This document shows positions 20,711 to 33,111 of a stretch of 64,000 bases of DNA, in pieces (the stretch's first letter is position 1; every line of letters begins with the position of its first letter). A model generated the notes under the pieces. The model searched no databases and was not told the origin of the DNA. It worked only from the letters and a program-made list of their open reading frames with translations. Source of the stretch: Kappaphycus alvarezii (lineage: Eukaryota; Rhodophyta; Florideophyceae; Gigartinales; Solieriaceae); NCBI GenBank assembly GCA_002205965.3, contig NADL03000072.1, positions 124,001 to 188,000 on the forward strand. Direction: 5' to 3'. A program made the translations under genes and the position numbers.

Positions 20711-22320
20711 GCCTTACCAGTCCCGGCCACCATGGCAAGTGCCGATAAGCTCCGGCCCCACCACCTTTCTTCTTCCCACGCCGCCGACCGAACCGACAGA
20801 GGTACCCTGACTGCTCCGTGCACGTTCACCGAGGCCGAAATCCGCCGCCAGCTGCGACGACGCCCGTACCACAGCAGTCCTGCTCGGGGTGGACTTCGTC
20901 CCTCCATACCTCAAGCTGTAGCACATGCCCCGGCGGCACCGAGCCCTCGAACTCGGCTCTCAAGTGGTTCAATGCTTTCATCACCACCCTGGTCGATGGG
21001 AATTGCCCCACTGAGACTAGCAAGAATGTCGCAGGTGCTACTCTTTTGGGCATGCCGAAAGATGCAGTCTGTTGCACTCTCCGCTCGATCGCCATTGGCC
21101 TTGCAAGCCGTCGACTTGTAGGGCGCCTGATAATGAAACCAATTTTAGGATGATCAAGAGTAGGCCAACTACCTGCAGCCCCATAAACTCTGCGTAGGCG
21201 TGCCGTATGCTACGGAAGCCATCGTCCATGCCACTCGGGCACCCATACAAGAACTGCAGAACAATGAAACCGCCAACGTGCTCATTCATGTTGATGCCTG
21301 GAACGCATTCAACTGGATTGAGCGTTCCGAAATTCTCTCTCAGGCTAACTGCCGTAACCTAGCAGCCGCATGTTGGGTCCACTTCCTTTACGGAGCTCCT
21401 TACCGCCTCTTCTTTCGGCCGTCATCTTATATGGAGTCGAGATACACGCAACAGGGCGACCAGCTCGGAATGTTGCTCTTCGCTATTGCCCTCCACTCCC
21501 CTGTGCAAGAACTGGTATCCAGTTTCGCCGCCCTCCCTCTTCACACATGGTAGCGGACGACGGAACCCTAATTGTTCCATCTCACAAGCCCACGCCGTTC
21601 TCCAGTACCTGCACCTGACCGGACCAAACCTCGGCTTCCACGTTAACGTTAATCCTCAGAAACATCATTTGGTGTTCCTCTCTGTCACCCACCCTCTCAG
21701 ACATGATTTGGCAAGCGACGTGCCAGCCTCTGATGCTATCACGGTTCTGGGAAGCCCCATTGGCACCCTGAATTCATGCACTTCTCTGGATCTCAGAGCC
21801 TTGCGGAAGGCGGAGTCACTCTAGATACTTATCTCCGCCATTAACAAGCCCCAGATCTCATAGCATATTCTCCGATTCTTTGCCTTCTCATGTCTGGTTA
21901 TGTACTTGTTGTGCTCCGCTCAATCCCGCCGCACATTACGTTACCATTTGCTAAAGCTTTTGACAAGGGGTTGCAAGGGTTTTCGAGCAAACTCACCAGA
22001 AGATGTCCGACATTACGTAGCTACAAGCCACGTTGCCTTCCGCCACGGTGGCCTTGGGCTCACCCCATGCACCTCCATAAACTTCATCGCGTACACGGTC
22101 TCAATTCTGACGAACGTGCCCCTCATCAATAAATCCTGCTCTCAAACTCCACGTATGTGGCCAGGCTTCTGGCCCCATCCTACAACACTCTGGCCACGAG
22201 TCTAAGCTTCCCTGCCGAACTACAACTAGAGGCAATCTTGTCACCCTCAACCACCTCGACGTTAACGCCGCTCCCTCCAGAAAGAGATCATTCACCTTTC
22301 ATTCTTTTGCATGAAGAACC
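20711..22320 (+). pseudogene. LINE-J reverse transcriptase
   Basis: Non-LTR RT that would copy element RNA at a nicked target. Visible: an entry segment (FNAFITTLVDG, then RSIAIGLASRRLVGRL near 21080), motif A region VLIHVDAWNAFNWIERSEIL near 21285, motif B YTQQGDQLGMLLFAIALHSP near 21450, motif C ADDGTLIV near 21555, then GPNLGFHVNVNPQK. Downstream GGLGLTP-type sequence at ~22050. Split over several frames by indels and a stop just before motif C. The order and the DDG (not YIDD) motif are LINE-like, not LTR-like. Confidence 0.75.
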
Positions 22321-22478
22321 AAAAAAAGAGCTTTTACAAAAAGATTTTCTTCGCGGGGAGTGAAGTTGTTTTACTTGAAATAATATTTTCGACCGGTTAA
22401 TTTGCCACTCAATGATTTTCATCGATTGAGGTCAAGTATCTGCTCTACAACGTCCCGAACCCTGTTCCTGAACGTTGT
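22321..22478. other. Short intergenic stretch
   Basis: No feature recognised between the end of LINE-J similarity and the minus-strand ORF block. Confidence 0.4.
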
Positions 22479-23550
22479 TCAAAATCGGTCCATGGCGTCG
22501 GGAAAATCAAAAGTTGTGTGCACAGAGGCTAGTTCCAGGCTTTGATAGCCGAAGCTATTGTCTCCTTGGGATCCCAGAGGGATGCTTTCCTGGAATTCAA
22601 GATGGTCAACAACAGTTAGATTACCGCCATCATTACCGGAAACGTAACGTTCTTCGGTCTCTTGATTTTGGTTCAGCGTCCATCCCGTCATAAAACTGTT
22701 CCCGTTCTCAAAGTTCACGTCGGAAAGCTCCATAAAAGAATTTATGTTAATCGCAGCGTTTTCAACCAGGGGTTGGCAGCGATCCCGATGTTTCTTTCTC
22801 CTTGCGGTGTTCCAGTATGATCTGCGAGATTGATGGTCTCATTAACTTGAGCAAACGATGCTGTGTTGATCACTGACGTTGTAGAGTGAAGCCCGTCACC
22901 GATGCACGGCACTGCTTCCATTAATCTCTGCTCCTCTCGCAAACGACTTTCGTTGCCAGCAATGACACGGCGTAATGCCTCGAGCTGTTCTTCGGCCTCA
23001 CTGGTGCGTGAGCGCCACATATTTGTCTCGGCTTGAGCCCTGTGAAGGGCTGCACGGAGACCGACTTCCTCCCTTGAATTCTGCAAATCTCTAAGAAAAG
23101 ATAGGCGGGCACGGTGAAGGACTTTTCTAAAAACTACTGAAGCATTGCACGATTTCTTGTTCATGAAAAGTCTCCTCCTATACTTTTCATCATTCGCTAA
23201 GCCCTTTGATGTCTCAGGGATTTTCGTCTGAAATATAGCCGTGCTGCTATCCTCGACGGATGTGGCTCTGATCTCGGCATCAACTTTATCATCTAGACGA
23301 CACCTGTATTCGTCCTTGCCTTGCTTGCCAGGTCAACGGAATAGTCCTCGGCCGGGGTGCGATTGGTACAATCTTCGGGAATTAAACCATGGCGATTGCA
23401 AAACTTGTCGGCAAATTCTGTGGCGCTCGGAACTTCGAGTTCCATTGATCTGCACTTTATCGGCGACATGGCGGGTTGCTTATCCGAAAGGTCTGCGGGA
23501 GAGGTGAGACAGCGGGAACTAGCAATAGGAGGCCGAAGGACAGTCTCCAT
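22479..23550 (-). pseudogene. Possible host gene, coiled-coil protein
   Basis: Three consecutive minus frames look like one gene broken by two single-base indels: 23550-23293 (85 aa), 23280-22742 and 22733-22479 (84 aa to a stop). The middle part is strongly helical with a likely coiled coil (VGLRAALHRAQAETNMW, then EAEEQLEALRRVIAGNESRL). The C-terminal part is Asn/Gln/Gly-rich. No match to element proteins in this window and no domain recognised. A TTACAG just upstream of the ATG could be a 3' splice site, with the true start further upstream. It could also be a gene of an unrecognised element. Confidence 0.35.
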
Positions 23551-24675
23551 GGATTTAATGATGCCGTGACTGTAAGATGGATAGGGTGCAAAAATACTTG
23601 ACGTGTTTTGATGTGTTGAAATCTCTGCTGGTATTGTGATTTCGAACAGTTAGCAAGTGTGCAGCGACACGAAGGAAAGACTACTTCGGTAATATCGTTG
23701 CAAGTAGACGGAAAGAGTAAATCATATGGGAGCAATATGCAGTGGGAGGGATGAGATAGGTCCGACGTAAAGGTAAAGGATGACGATGTTTGAAGGTATG
23801 ATTGGCTGGGGATTATCGCCGCAAGGGGATTGGAATGGGGACTCAGCAGGGACGGAGGAAAAGTCAATGTGTAGACTGGTGTATGGGTGTATGGGTGTGC
23901 GTTAATGGTACGATGTCTTCGGTCAGGATGGGTAGGGAATAATATACTGCACAGTATACTGCACAGGATGCGATTTTCTATTTCATACAGCAGTGATAAA
24001 AATAAATATATATAGGATGATTGCGTTTGGTGCATGTTTGCTTGGGTGATTCTGGGTGCACAGGGGGTCTGGAAGGTGATAAGGGATAGTGCGAGTGCGG
24101 GGAGTTTTGAGTTGATGGGCGCTGGACAATGGTGTGAGGAAAGGCAGTTTAAGGGCAGAACGGGAAGAAAAAGCCCAAAAACAGCTATGTGGAGCAGATG
24201 TCTGGGACACTTGCAAGTGAAAAATACGACTATTTGGATCTTTAGATATCCGAAAGGTGCGAGTCAACTGAAAAAATAAATGTAATAATGGGTTACACCT
24301 TATTTTCTAGGACAAATTGGCAGCCGTTCTGAAGATCCCGGAATGCGTCTTCTGAGGCAATTCGCCAAGTGGTGAAGCAGAGAGGTTGTACTGTACAGTA
24401 CTGTACCCTTGCATGATAGGCCTCCTTTTGTTGTCATGGCATGTCCTTTGCATCCCCTTTTCTCCCGTTTGCTGGTGTCGGTGAGTACTTTCTTCTTCAA
24501 CATATTTTGAAATACATCGTATAGTACAGTTCCACAAGATCAGATACTGTAAATGTCAATAATGTTCAGTCAGGGTTTTTAAAATTTTCCTGACACAGCG
24601 AGCGACGACGTGGCCGCTTGGCCCGATTGGGTTTCTCATACAGTATCCCTTATCCTGTAGCCATTCCATGCAGGG
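23551..24675. other. No gene recognised
   Basis: Could contain 5' exons or the promoter of the minus-strand gene. It has short direct repeats such as ACTGCACAGTATACTGCACAG near 23945. No coding evidence. Confidence 0.3.
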
Positions 24676-24745
24676 TGGGAAAGGTTTGGTTGTTTTACTC
24701 TTGGAAGATACTGTATATCCGGTCTATCCTAGTACCGTACAGTAG
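24676..24745 (-). mobile_element. LINE-H 3'-end fragment
   Basis: About 70 bp matching the final part of the LINE-H 3' region, with the fixed 3' end on the minus strand (GGGAAAGGTTTGG on plus). Strongly 5'-truncated. Confidence 0.6.
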
Positions 24746-25402
24746 TCCAAACCCACTTGTTCGCCTGACAGAGCTTACGCCTGACAGAGCTAGTTACACC
24801 ATGTTACAACAAGTTACATGTCCCCCATAGCTACTCGGAACCCTATGGCACCTCTTTGCTTCAAACGAGACTCTTTCGTTTTTATGCTACACCGTTACAG
24901 CAGACTAAACCATGTCCATCCATTACCTGCGACAGACGAACCTGCGGTCAGTACATCCACCCCACAGCAAAGCAATGGAGGCAACTGTTGGTCGATCGAA
25001 AACTCGAGCAGCCAATGGCATGTCACGTCGCGCTTGCGATCAAACCACGGCCTATGAAATAATGTACCCCCGCCCAGTACACAAAATGCCCATTTTGAAT
25101 CCGAATTGGCCCATTTTCGACATCTTTGTCGTTCTAGACCACTAGGCCACTGCCGCGCGCAGCACCTTTGGAGGACTGGGAGAAAACAATGAAAAATGTG
25201 GTTCAGTTACTTTCTAATTCCAGCCCTAATTTCAGGTTACTAAGTTAACCTATTTGTACTGTGCTGCCAACTCGACAATCTGCGCAATTGGTGATGGCAC
25301 TCCAGCGCAGCCCCGCACCAAGTAACTGTCCCAGAGTAAATGGGCTGGTTTTCGCGGGAAGATTACAGTATCCAGTGACGGGCTGCCCTGCATTCCATAC
25401 AC
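24746..25402. other. No gene recognised
   Basis: Only short ORFs; no repeat or domain similarity found. Confidence 0.35.
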
Positions 25403-25540
25403 AGTAATGGGAGGGAGCGTAGTTCCTTCCCTTACTGTGCCGGTATACCCTTTTTGAGTCGACTGTGGTTGTCTGGAAAACCATGGGATAGATCGGATAT
25501 AGCTTCCAAGAGTAAAACACCCAAACCTTTTCCCCCTCTC
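25403..25540 (+). mobile_element. LINE-H 3'-end fragment
   Basis: Matches 62-203 closely (GGGAGCGTAGTTCCTTCCC through AAACACCCAAACCTTTTCCC). 5'-truncated insertion. Confidence 0.7.
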
Positions 25541-26052
25541 CCATACACATGGACACCCAGAGAGTTACGGGCTGGCGTAAATGTGATAGCATTTTTGCAC
25601 TATTTGCTCTTTCCCGGATATGATTTCCTTCTCATCTCGTTTGCGACTGGAGGGTCACTCCAGGAAATATAGGTTAACAGGGTACAGTATCAGCTAGCTT
25701 ATCTGTTACGGTGAGTAAACTCCCGTGACCCCTTCCCATCAGAAAATGAGTCTGCCTACCAATTATTAAACTACCCATACTCTTTCGACGTTTCGCGATT
25801 CGAGCTTGCCACGGAGATTATGTCAATTTCCCGCTGCTTTCATCAAATTGTACAGATCAGTGCTCCAGGCTAATAATTCCAGGTCAATGGACGGATCTTA
25901 GTCAAAAATTTGTAAGGCTCCTCTATTCATACTGTAGATCATGAAGTAAGGTTTTGAATGCAAGTTCATACAAGCTCATAGCATTTCCAACCTTAGCACC
26001 CCGCACAGTAAACCAACCCCACTTACATTCTGTCTGAGAGAATAAATTTCCC
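25541..26052. other. No gene recognised
   Basis: AT-rich spacer without coding or repeat support. Confidence 0.35.
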
Positions 26053-26555
26053 TTGGTTCAAAAGAGACGAGACCGCCACCCGAAGCAGGCTCATGCCTAT
26101 CCCTATATCAACCCTCGGGGCTGGCTGCACCCAGACGACTACACAGTGCTAACCGACGTGGCGCGGAACGTGGCTGTTAGGCCAATGGAGACATGCGGGA
26201 CGGTTCGAGCTGTTTTAACCCAGAGGCATGCGGCAACAGCAATGATTCCAATGCATCATGCCTGCTGGCAGGCTTTGAGCCAGCCATTTAGGCACACCAG
26301 TGGCATTACCCATTATCCTGAGGTCCACAATACAACGTGGGATAGCCGAACCGCACTTTTCAAACATTAAAGAACCAAATCGATTTCCAAAGAGGCAAGC
26401 AATATTCGTGAAAAAAACAGTTGCCGTGTACCAGGCGTGTTCCTCTGTGTCCGTCACTGTCACGGCCCTCATGGGGACCACTTGTACCAATTTTTTGATG
26501 CGCTTTGGAACATAGGCTAACCTGTTTTTCAATCATTAAAACACCCAATTTTTCC
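26053..26555 (+). pseudogene. LINE-H endonuclease C-terminus and 3' region
   Basis: The reading frame has GWLHPDDYTVLTDVARNVAV and GTVRAVLTQRHAATAM, matching the C-terminal block in the copies at 38.3, 41.7, 49.8 and 58.7 kb. The family is interpreted as a restriction-like endonuclease C-terminus (see 38034-38762). A diverged 3' region follows, ending in AAAACACCCAATTTTTCC. Gypsy B begins about 10 bp later. Confidence 0.5.
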
Positions 26556-26564
26556 ACTGGCAGG

Positions 26565-27907
26565 TGTAATACAGAAAATGGTCCTCCCCTCGTGTAGCCC
26601 AGCAACTTACAACGATCCCGCCCCTGACTTCGCTGGCCGTCCTTTCCAAACTTGCCTCCCATCCTCCCTAGATATTTTAATACTGTATCCTCTCCTCCAA
26701 ATTAGCGTTTTACGTCTTTTTAATCTACCTTCTTCATCAAAACTCTCTCCTTATGTAGAACTTCCGAGCAAATGCGCTACTGCAATTTCGATTTTAACTT
26801 TTTAGTACTGACTCCAGTCCGCCTCTAAGGTGTACTTAAACCGATTTTAACCAACTTTTTTTGATATCCACCAACCCCTACACACACTGCCCTCCCCATC
26901 ACATCCTCTATCTTCCGTCCACAATCATTTACATCCGAAATGAGCAACATTCGCCCTCCGCTCCCATCACCATAAACCGCTCCTCTCGCCCCTAAAACGG
27001 CCTTGCGCTCGCTCCATATGGCCCGACGGACACAGACGACTACCTGCGATGCCAGACTAAGAAGAAAAAATAGAGTTCGTCCGCAAGCTCTTCGTCGAGG
27101 ATGAGGCCGAGGAGATACCTGAGGGGCAGGAGTGGGAAGTCGAGGGGGGCTGGGGAGACCTTCGAGGAGTGGGTAGCCCCGGAATTGGTCTACGAGGTTA
27201 ATGATGAGGAGACGGGGAGAATGAGAAGAATGTGAGGACGAGGATGAGGATGAGGACGAGGACGAGGACGGGGAGGATGAAGTACAGGGGGCATGGAATG
27301 TTTGGTGCTGGACAGTATGGATCAAGTTGCCGACGCTGGAACCGGATGGAGATATCTTTAGTGTTTAGATATCTCCCAGGAGGAATAGAGAGTTGAGCCA
27401 TTCGCAGATATTTGGGGGACTGCTTGGACAGCATGGATATTTTAGAGGAGTTGTTGGATCTGATTTAGAGAATGGGAAATAAGAGGACCTCATTGATTGT
27501 TAGTTTCTTAAGTATCTTTTGTTTAGAGTATCATCCACACAAATGTTTTTGCATTTCCTGGTATCTTCTGTAGTTTTGTTCGGACTTTAGGGTAGCCAAA
27601 AGTCTATATAAGCTGAGTAAACTGCTTCCTCATGGAGAGGTCAAGCAAGTTGGCAGACAACTTCAAGCCAAGTCCCGAGTAGTAGGAAGTTGAGAGTCAA
27701 CTTCAGACCCAAGAAACTTTTTCCCGCTAGTCACAGAGCATCAGTGGTAGACCCTGCCCCTTCCATACTTGCTTGTAGCCCTCTCAACTCTCTCCATACA
27801 CTCCTTTTTTCGTTCAACTATACCACGGTAGCACTTTTGTCGCTTGCAACACCTCCTTTGGGTAATTGGTTCTGAGTATCTCTTCTCCCGACGATTTACC
27901 CCTATCA
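26565..27907 (+). repeat. Left LTR of gypsy B (1343 bp), mosaic
   Basis: TGTAATACAG...CCCCTATCA. The first ~700 bp are only loosely similar to the copy A U3. From about 27290 on (ACAGTATGGATCAAG) it is nearly identical to A, apart from single-base deletions. TATATAAG at 27605-27612; primer-binding site TGGTACTCTTG at 27910. Confidence 0.8.
26940..27480 (+). pseudogene. Acidic LTR protein, copy B
   Basis: ATG (MSNIRPPLP) aligned with the copy A start. The PYGPTDTDDYLR block near 27015 and VRKLFVEDEAEE near 27085 are readable, then a GAGGAT-type acidic tract and the conserved C-terminal block ending in the GSDLENG equivalent. Broken by several one-base deletions. Confidence 0.6.
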
Positions 27908-27995
27908 TTTGGTACTCTTGTGGAGGGGGTTGCACCCGAGGTATTCGAGTTGAGCAGTATTAGGGAACACTTCGGGGGATTTCTTTTCTGTAATC

Positions 27996-29162
27996 ATGGA
28001 TCTCAACGCTGCTCGTATAACGTTCACAGGGGGCAAGAATGAAGACGTTGAGGAGTTTCTCTATACATAGGTCAACGTTGTGATGCGTGAAGAGCGATGA
28101 AGAGAAGGCCGAAAGTATCTTCGCCTATCTTCATGGTGACGCAAAGCACAAATATAAGGCCAAGTTTATCAACGGGTGGTCTCTTAACGGGAATGGGCGT
28201 AACTTCGGTGAGGTATGTGAGTGGCTTGTGAAAGAATATGCTAAGGAGGTAGAACCAGATGAGATGATTCGTACCGCCATAGAGGCCCGGCTCAACTTCG
28301 ACGATTTGTTAAGCTCATTGGTATACTTGTGTGATCTCTATGAAAAGGCTGGGTTCAACGCCCAAGCCAAGTACGGAATGCTGCGTAAGGCGGCGATGGG
28401 GGATAAGCGGCTCTCCGATTTCCTCCTCATCAAGGGCCCTCACACTTTTAATGAACTGAAGGGTACCATAGTAGAATTTGTCAAAAATTCGGAGACGTTT
28501 CAGTCACTAGTGAGGTACCGAGGGAAACCCGTACATCGATGTCTATCGTACATCCTGAAAAGAATTATCAAAGGCCGCTACTAGTGCAGCGCATTGAATC
28601 TGTCAGGAGCGATGTCAAAAACTTGGAAGAAAGGTTGGAAACCCGATTCGATAATCGACTTGACATGATAACCTCGCAGTTGGAAAGCCTTACTCTTACC
28701 ATTAAGAAGAACCAGTCTGGGGCCCCTAAGGCCGCAGAAGTCTGTTCCTACTGTCACAAGCCTGGACACTTTGCAAAGGTGTCCTGATAATCCACATAGA
28801 AACACTCGTTGTGGAAAGTGCGGTCGATATGGGCATCATGAAAGTAACTGCTGGTCTAAAGACAACAGAAGAGCAAATTTATCGGACGCAGGAGTGAGTC
28901 AGGACCAGAGATGAAAATCTTACAAAAGAAAGGATCAAAGGTTGACGGATGCCGGTAACGTATCCATCGCTGAAGAAATCAGTCAAGTCAATGTGACAAA
29001 AAGGGATGGGGAAGGGAACATTTTATCGAAAAACCTAGGCTAGATTATGGAATGCTGGAGCATATCCCAGCACCTGTACCTCCTCGAACCAAGAGGTCTG
29101 ATCAAGTTGTTCCAGGAGTGGAGTCACTCCGGCCAAGAAGACGAAAAAGAGTAAGAAATTTA
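27996..29162 (+). pseudogene. gag: gag of gypsy B
   Basis: Same start as in copies A and C. A G replaces T in CATATGTC, giving an in-frame TAG, and one G is lost in the GAGAAGAGC run, but 28087-28584 gives 165 uninterrupted codons of capsid-like sequence (FAYLHGDAKHKYKAKF). The first CCHC knuckle is disrupted (HFAKVS instead of HFANRC); the second is present in another frame. Overlap with protease at the heptamer 29156-29162. Confidence 0.82.
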
Positions 29163-29984
29163 AGAATATCCCAAGGACGTACTAGAATATGTGAAGAAGT
29201 ACAATTTGGTGGCTGAGCTTGCATCGCCCCAACTGGGATAACGTTTGGTCAACTTTTGAGGGGCGACGCAGAGGATGCGAGAAAAAACTCAAAAAAATTA
29301 TCAGGTCTAATAAGTCCGCTAAGGGTAAGAAACTGTTTCTTCAATCGGCCTCGACAGCACCAAGACGTCTTAAGCTGTACCAGTCAAAGTATTGGGAATG
29401 AAACCCAAGCTCTTTTCGATTCGGGCGCTGTTCCAAACCTTATTTCAGAAACTTTGGTGACAGATCTAGGTCTTGAAATTATTCCAACTACTCGAAGAAT
29501 AACTGTGGCGGATGGAACCGTATCAAAATGCATGGGCACTGTTGACAAGGTTTCCGTGTTCTTTGGGGACTCTAAAGTTGATGTAGACTTTCTTGTCATG
29601 CCTGATCTCCCTTTCGATGCAATCATTGGCTGCCCTACCATGGAAAGACTAGGGACCTGCATTGACTTGGGCAACCAAATCGTTTCAGTTAATATTGACG
29701 GCAGAACCGTGAAGATGCCCCTGGATTTCGACAAAAGCACACATCCGGAAGATTTAAAGAAACGGACAGTGAAGATTTCACTTCTAGCTATGACAGCGAA
29801 GATTCGAACCAACTAACACTTTCGGAAGTGGAAAAGGGTACGCTCGGGGATAATGAACATGGCATGGGATGATTATGATTCTGGGTTTTAAACAGATGAA
29901 GACTGGAATTCTAGGGTAGGTTTGACACCTGAATGTGTTTCTTTTTGCGATAATATCGAATCAAAGGACGGAATTCGAGCATGA
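29156..29984 (+). pseudogene. Protease region of gypsy B
   Basis: Starts at the AAATTTA heptamer. A long frame at 29256-29816 covers the DSGA catalytic motif (ALFDSGAVPNLISETL) through IIGCPTMERLGTCIDLGNQI. The N-terminal and C-terminal joints are frameshifted. Would mature Gag and Pol. Confidence 0.8.
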
Positions 29985-32811
29985 AAGAAGATTACAATTG
30001 CAAAAAAAAAAGAATATCGAATTCCATATCTGAAGATGTGAGCACGCCGGAAAGGTCCTTCAAAATTGAGGGAGGATCAAGAAGAAAAAGGCGCCAAATG
30101 GCAGAAATTCAAGAAAAGTACAGCACCTTCCCGCCCCGCCTCAATGAAAATATCCGACATGTTAACATCTTCCGAAGTAATTGCATGGAGCGTTTCAGAT
30201 TTAAGACAAGCAAGTGTACCGGTCACTCACTCATTTGAACTTACCGATACTCAACCAATTTACCACAGGCCTAGACGTCAACCGCCAAAATATGACCAAT
30301 TTATCTCAGAGAATGTTACAAGTATGCTGGAAAATGATATTATTCGGCCAGTTTCATCCCCATGGTCATTTCCAGTTGTGGTAGCACCAAAGAAGGATGG
30401 AAAACTTCGCTTTTGCGTCGATTACCGACAACTGAACCAGAGAATGATACCCGATCGATTTCCGATTCCAATGGAGGAAATCCTCGAGGACTTGAAGGAC
30501 GGGAGATACTTCACCTCAATTGATCTTTACACTGGTTATTGGCAGATTCCATTGGATGAAAAATGTAAGGAAAAAAACTTTTACCAGCAAAGCCGGTACA
30601 TTCAGGTTCGAAGTGATGCCTTTTGGTCTCATGAATGCCCAGCTACATTCCAAAGAATGATGAACGAGGTTTTGAAAGGACTTCCATTTGCAAGAGTTTA
30701 TATCGATGATGTGGTATATTCTCAAAAACCTTGGATCAGCACATATCGCATGTCAAGACGTGGTGGAGAGATATCTGCGTACAGCCTGAAAATTAAGTTA
30801 AGCAAATGCTTCTTTGCGAAATCTATCCAATTACTCGGTCATATCGTCGATCAAGAGGGAATTAAAGTGGATCCAGAGAAAACGAAAAAAATCAAGTTGG
30901 CACCAAGGCCCGCTTCAAAGACGGAGGTTCGAAGCTTCTTAGGACTGGCCTCATATTACAGAAGATTTATCAAAGATTTCGCCAAACTGCAGCACCGTTA
31001 CATGCCAGCACTACGAAGAACGGAAAATTTTACTGGAACAAGGAAATGCAAACTGCATTTGAGGAGCTTAAAGATAAGCTATGTGTCCCCCCAGTGCTCA
31101 TGTATCCAGATTTCAAGAGACCATTTGTTGTGGAGACAGATGCCTCAGAACGGTCTTTGGGTGCCGTTTTGTCCCAAAAAGATGAAAACGGAAGACTACA
31201 CCCTGTTCAATTCGCAAGTCGCACTCTGAATGATGCGGAAAAGAGATACTCAGTCTGCGAGAAAGAAGCGCTAGCTGTCGTCTTCGCACTGAAAAAGTTT
31301 CGCGTACCTTTTATCACTCGAGAAATTTGTCTTGATAACTGATCACCAGGCACTTAAGACAGCATTCCAAAAGAAAGATGTACATCACCGCTTGGCCCGA
31401 TGGCTCGACATTTTCGCAGAATATCGGTTTGAAATTGTGTATAGGCCCGGACGCAATAATCAGCCTGCCGATTACCTATCCCGCTTGAGGGATCCACTGA
31501 TTCCAAATGAAAAAGCTTCGAGGACATCGTCGGAGTTGCCGAGTGCAAGTGCCGAACGATAACGAGTACGAAGCTAATATTCACGGACTATTAAATTCCT
31601 TGATGGACTAGAAATGAGAAAGGTTGATCTTGAACACAGAAATTGGGTACGCAGGAATCAAAAGGCTTTTACATTGTGGAATGGGAAACTCTTCCGACAC
31701 TAAAGCCGGTCCTCGACTAGTGGCCCCTTTGAAAGAAAGAATGAAGATCTTGAGGACTTTCCATGATGAGTTAGGGCATTGGGATCTCGAAACAACCAAA
31801 ATATTCGTTACGGAGAGATTCTGGTGGCCCAGTATCCATAAGGACGTCTATAATTTCGTGAAAAGCTGCGACAACTGTCAAAAATTCACTCCGATACGAA
31901 AGTATAAGACAACTCTAAGCTTCCAGTTTCCGGTCTTTTGAAACCTTCTCAATTGACTTTGCCGGCCCATTCAAGGAAACTCTTCCGGAAACAAATATCT
32001 CCTTATAGGGGTGGAACATCTTACTGGATGGCCAATAGCAGTTGCAGTTGAGGAGGCCAATGCTGAGGTGGTCCTGAGATTCATCGAAAAAGAAATAATT
32101 GAACCGTTTGGTCTTCCAAAAAGGATCATCTCGGATAACGCCCTTTGTTTTACTGCAACTTCACTGCTTCGTTTCTTGGAAGAGAAAGGGATTCAGCTGA
32201 AGACCGTTCTCGCATACGCTCCTATGTCAAACGGGAAAGCGGAGAGGATGGTTGGAACCATCAAACGAGCAATATCGAAAACTATGTCGGAGAATGAAAT
32301 CCAGTGGGAAGATGCCTTACCAAAAGTGTTATACGGCTATCGTCGAAGAAGAGGAAGAAGTGGACGCTCACCATTCGAGCTAATGTACGGAAGGGCTCCT
32401 AGAATGTTACAGAGAGACATGGAAACAAATATTATCGATGAAGAGAGTAGAGAAGTCGAACTACTGGCCACCGAAGGCTGGAGATCACACCGCGCGCTAA
32501 CACAGACAAGAAAAAAGGATGCAGAGCCTCCAGTCCAAACCTTTTCAGTCGGCTCTAAAGTACTTGTAGTACATGGAAAATCAATGCAGCAGGCTGTGAA
32601 GTGGCCGGCCTTCCAAACAAGTACTCGAACCCTTGCATCGTCACGGAGGAAAGACACCCGCACTATAAGCTCTGTTCAAGCTCAGGGAAGAGATCAAGGA
32701 GGGCCATCCATGCACGTCGTCTGGTCCCTTACCATCAGAGGCCTGAAGAATTCCTTCTCACACAGGACTATGCGCAACCACGGGGCATACTCATCTTTAA
32801 CTATAGAATGA
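29981..32811 (+). pseudogene. pol: pol (RT-RNase H-integrase) of gypsy B
   Basis: Frames with RT (VDYRQLNQRMIP, YIDDVV), RNase H (ETDASERSLGAVLSQ) and integrase. The integrase part is well preserved: 31624-31941 bridges RNase H to the HHCC finger, and 32011-32811 runs uninterrupted from the core (ISDNALCF, Glu-bearing NGKAERMVGTIKR block) to the pol stop, which overlaps the ORF3 ATG. The block before the finger (GMGNSSDTKAGPRLVAPLKE) is in frame here, whereas C has a shift there. Confidence 0.88.
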
Positions 32812-33111
32812 TTCCTGAGGAAAAAGGATCATCTCGATTACGCGGACTACTACGAACTCCACGTAATCATCCATTTCTACATTAATATATGCCTATGTTT
32901 TCGTACGTTGAACGGACCATTGCTACCTGAAGAAGATTTCCGACTATTAATAAGAGTTCTATTTTCATTCCAAAACGGAAGGTTCACGGAAGCAGGTCCA
33001 GAGTTTGTGGAGGTAATATATCATTACTCTATAGGAAGGTATGGAATGGTAGCTATCGGAGACTTGTCGCAAACGTATCTGAACATTGTCCGTCCTATTT
33101 ACATATTTCTC
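32808..33111 (+). pseudogene. ORF3 of gypsy B, truncated at copia junction
   Basis: ATG overlapping the pol stop (ATGA), then part of the first ORF3 domain (LNGPLLPEEDFRLLIRVLFS, YGMVAIGDLSQTYLNI). Ends where gypsy sequence is replaced by copia E. Confidence 0.7.

Larger units (their letters stand above)
15670..22320 (+). mobile_element. LINE-J copy 2, split by two insertions
   Basis: Three LINE-J segments in order: 15670-16560, 17783-18064 and 20711-22320. They match copy 3 at 59275-60345 and 60940 onwards. The first gap is a 1222 bp insertion; the second is a truncated gypsy element with its LTR. Some LINE-J sequence (equivalent to 60346-60935) is missing around the gypsy insertion. This copy preserves the RT core that copy 3 has lost. 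Confidence 0.65.
26565..33111 (+). mobile_element. Ty3/gypsy copy B, 3' end missing
   Basis: Left LTR, primer-binding site, gag, protease, pol and the first half of ORF3. The sequence then stops at 33111 and continues directly as copia E. No right LTR or target duplication. Internal sequence is nearly identical to copies A and C; gag to RNase H shares variants with A. Confidence 0.9.
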
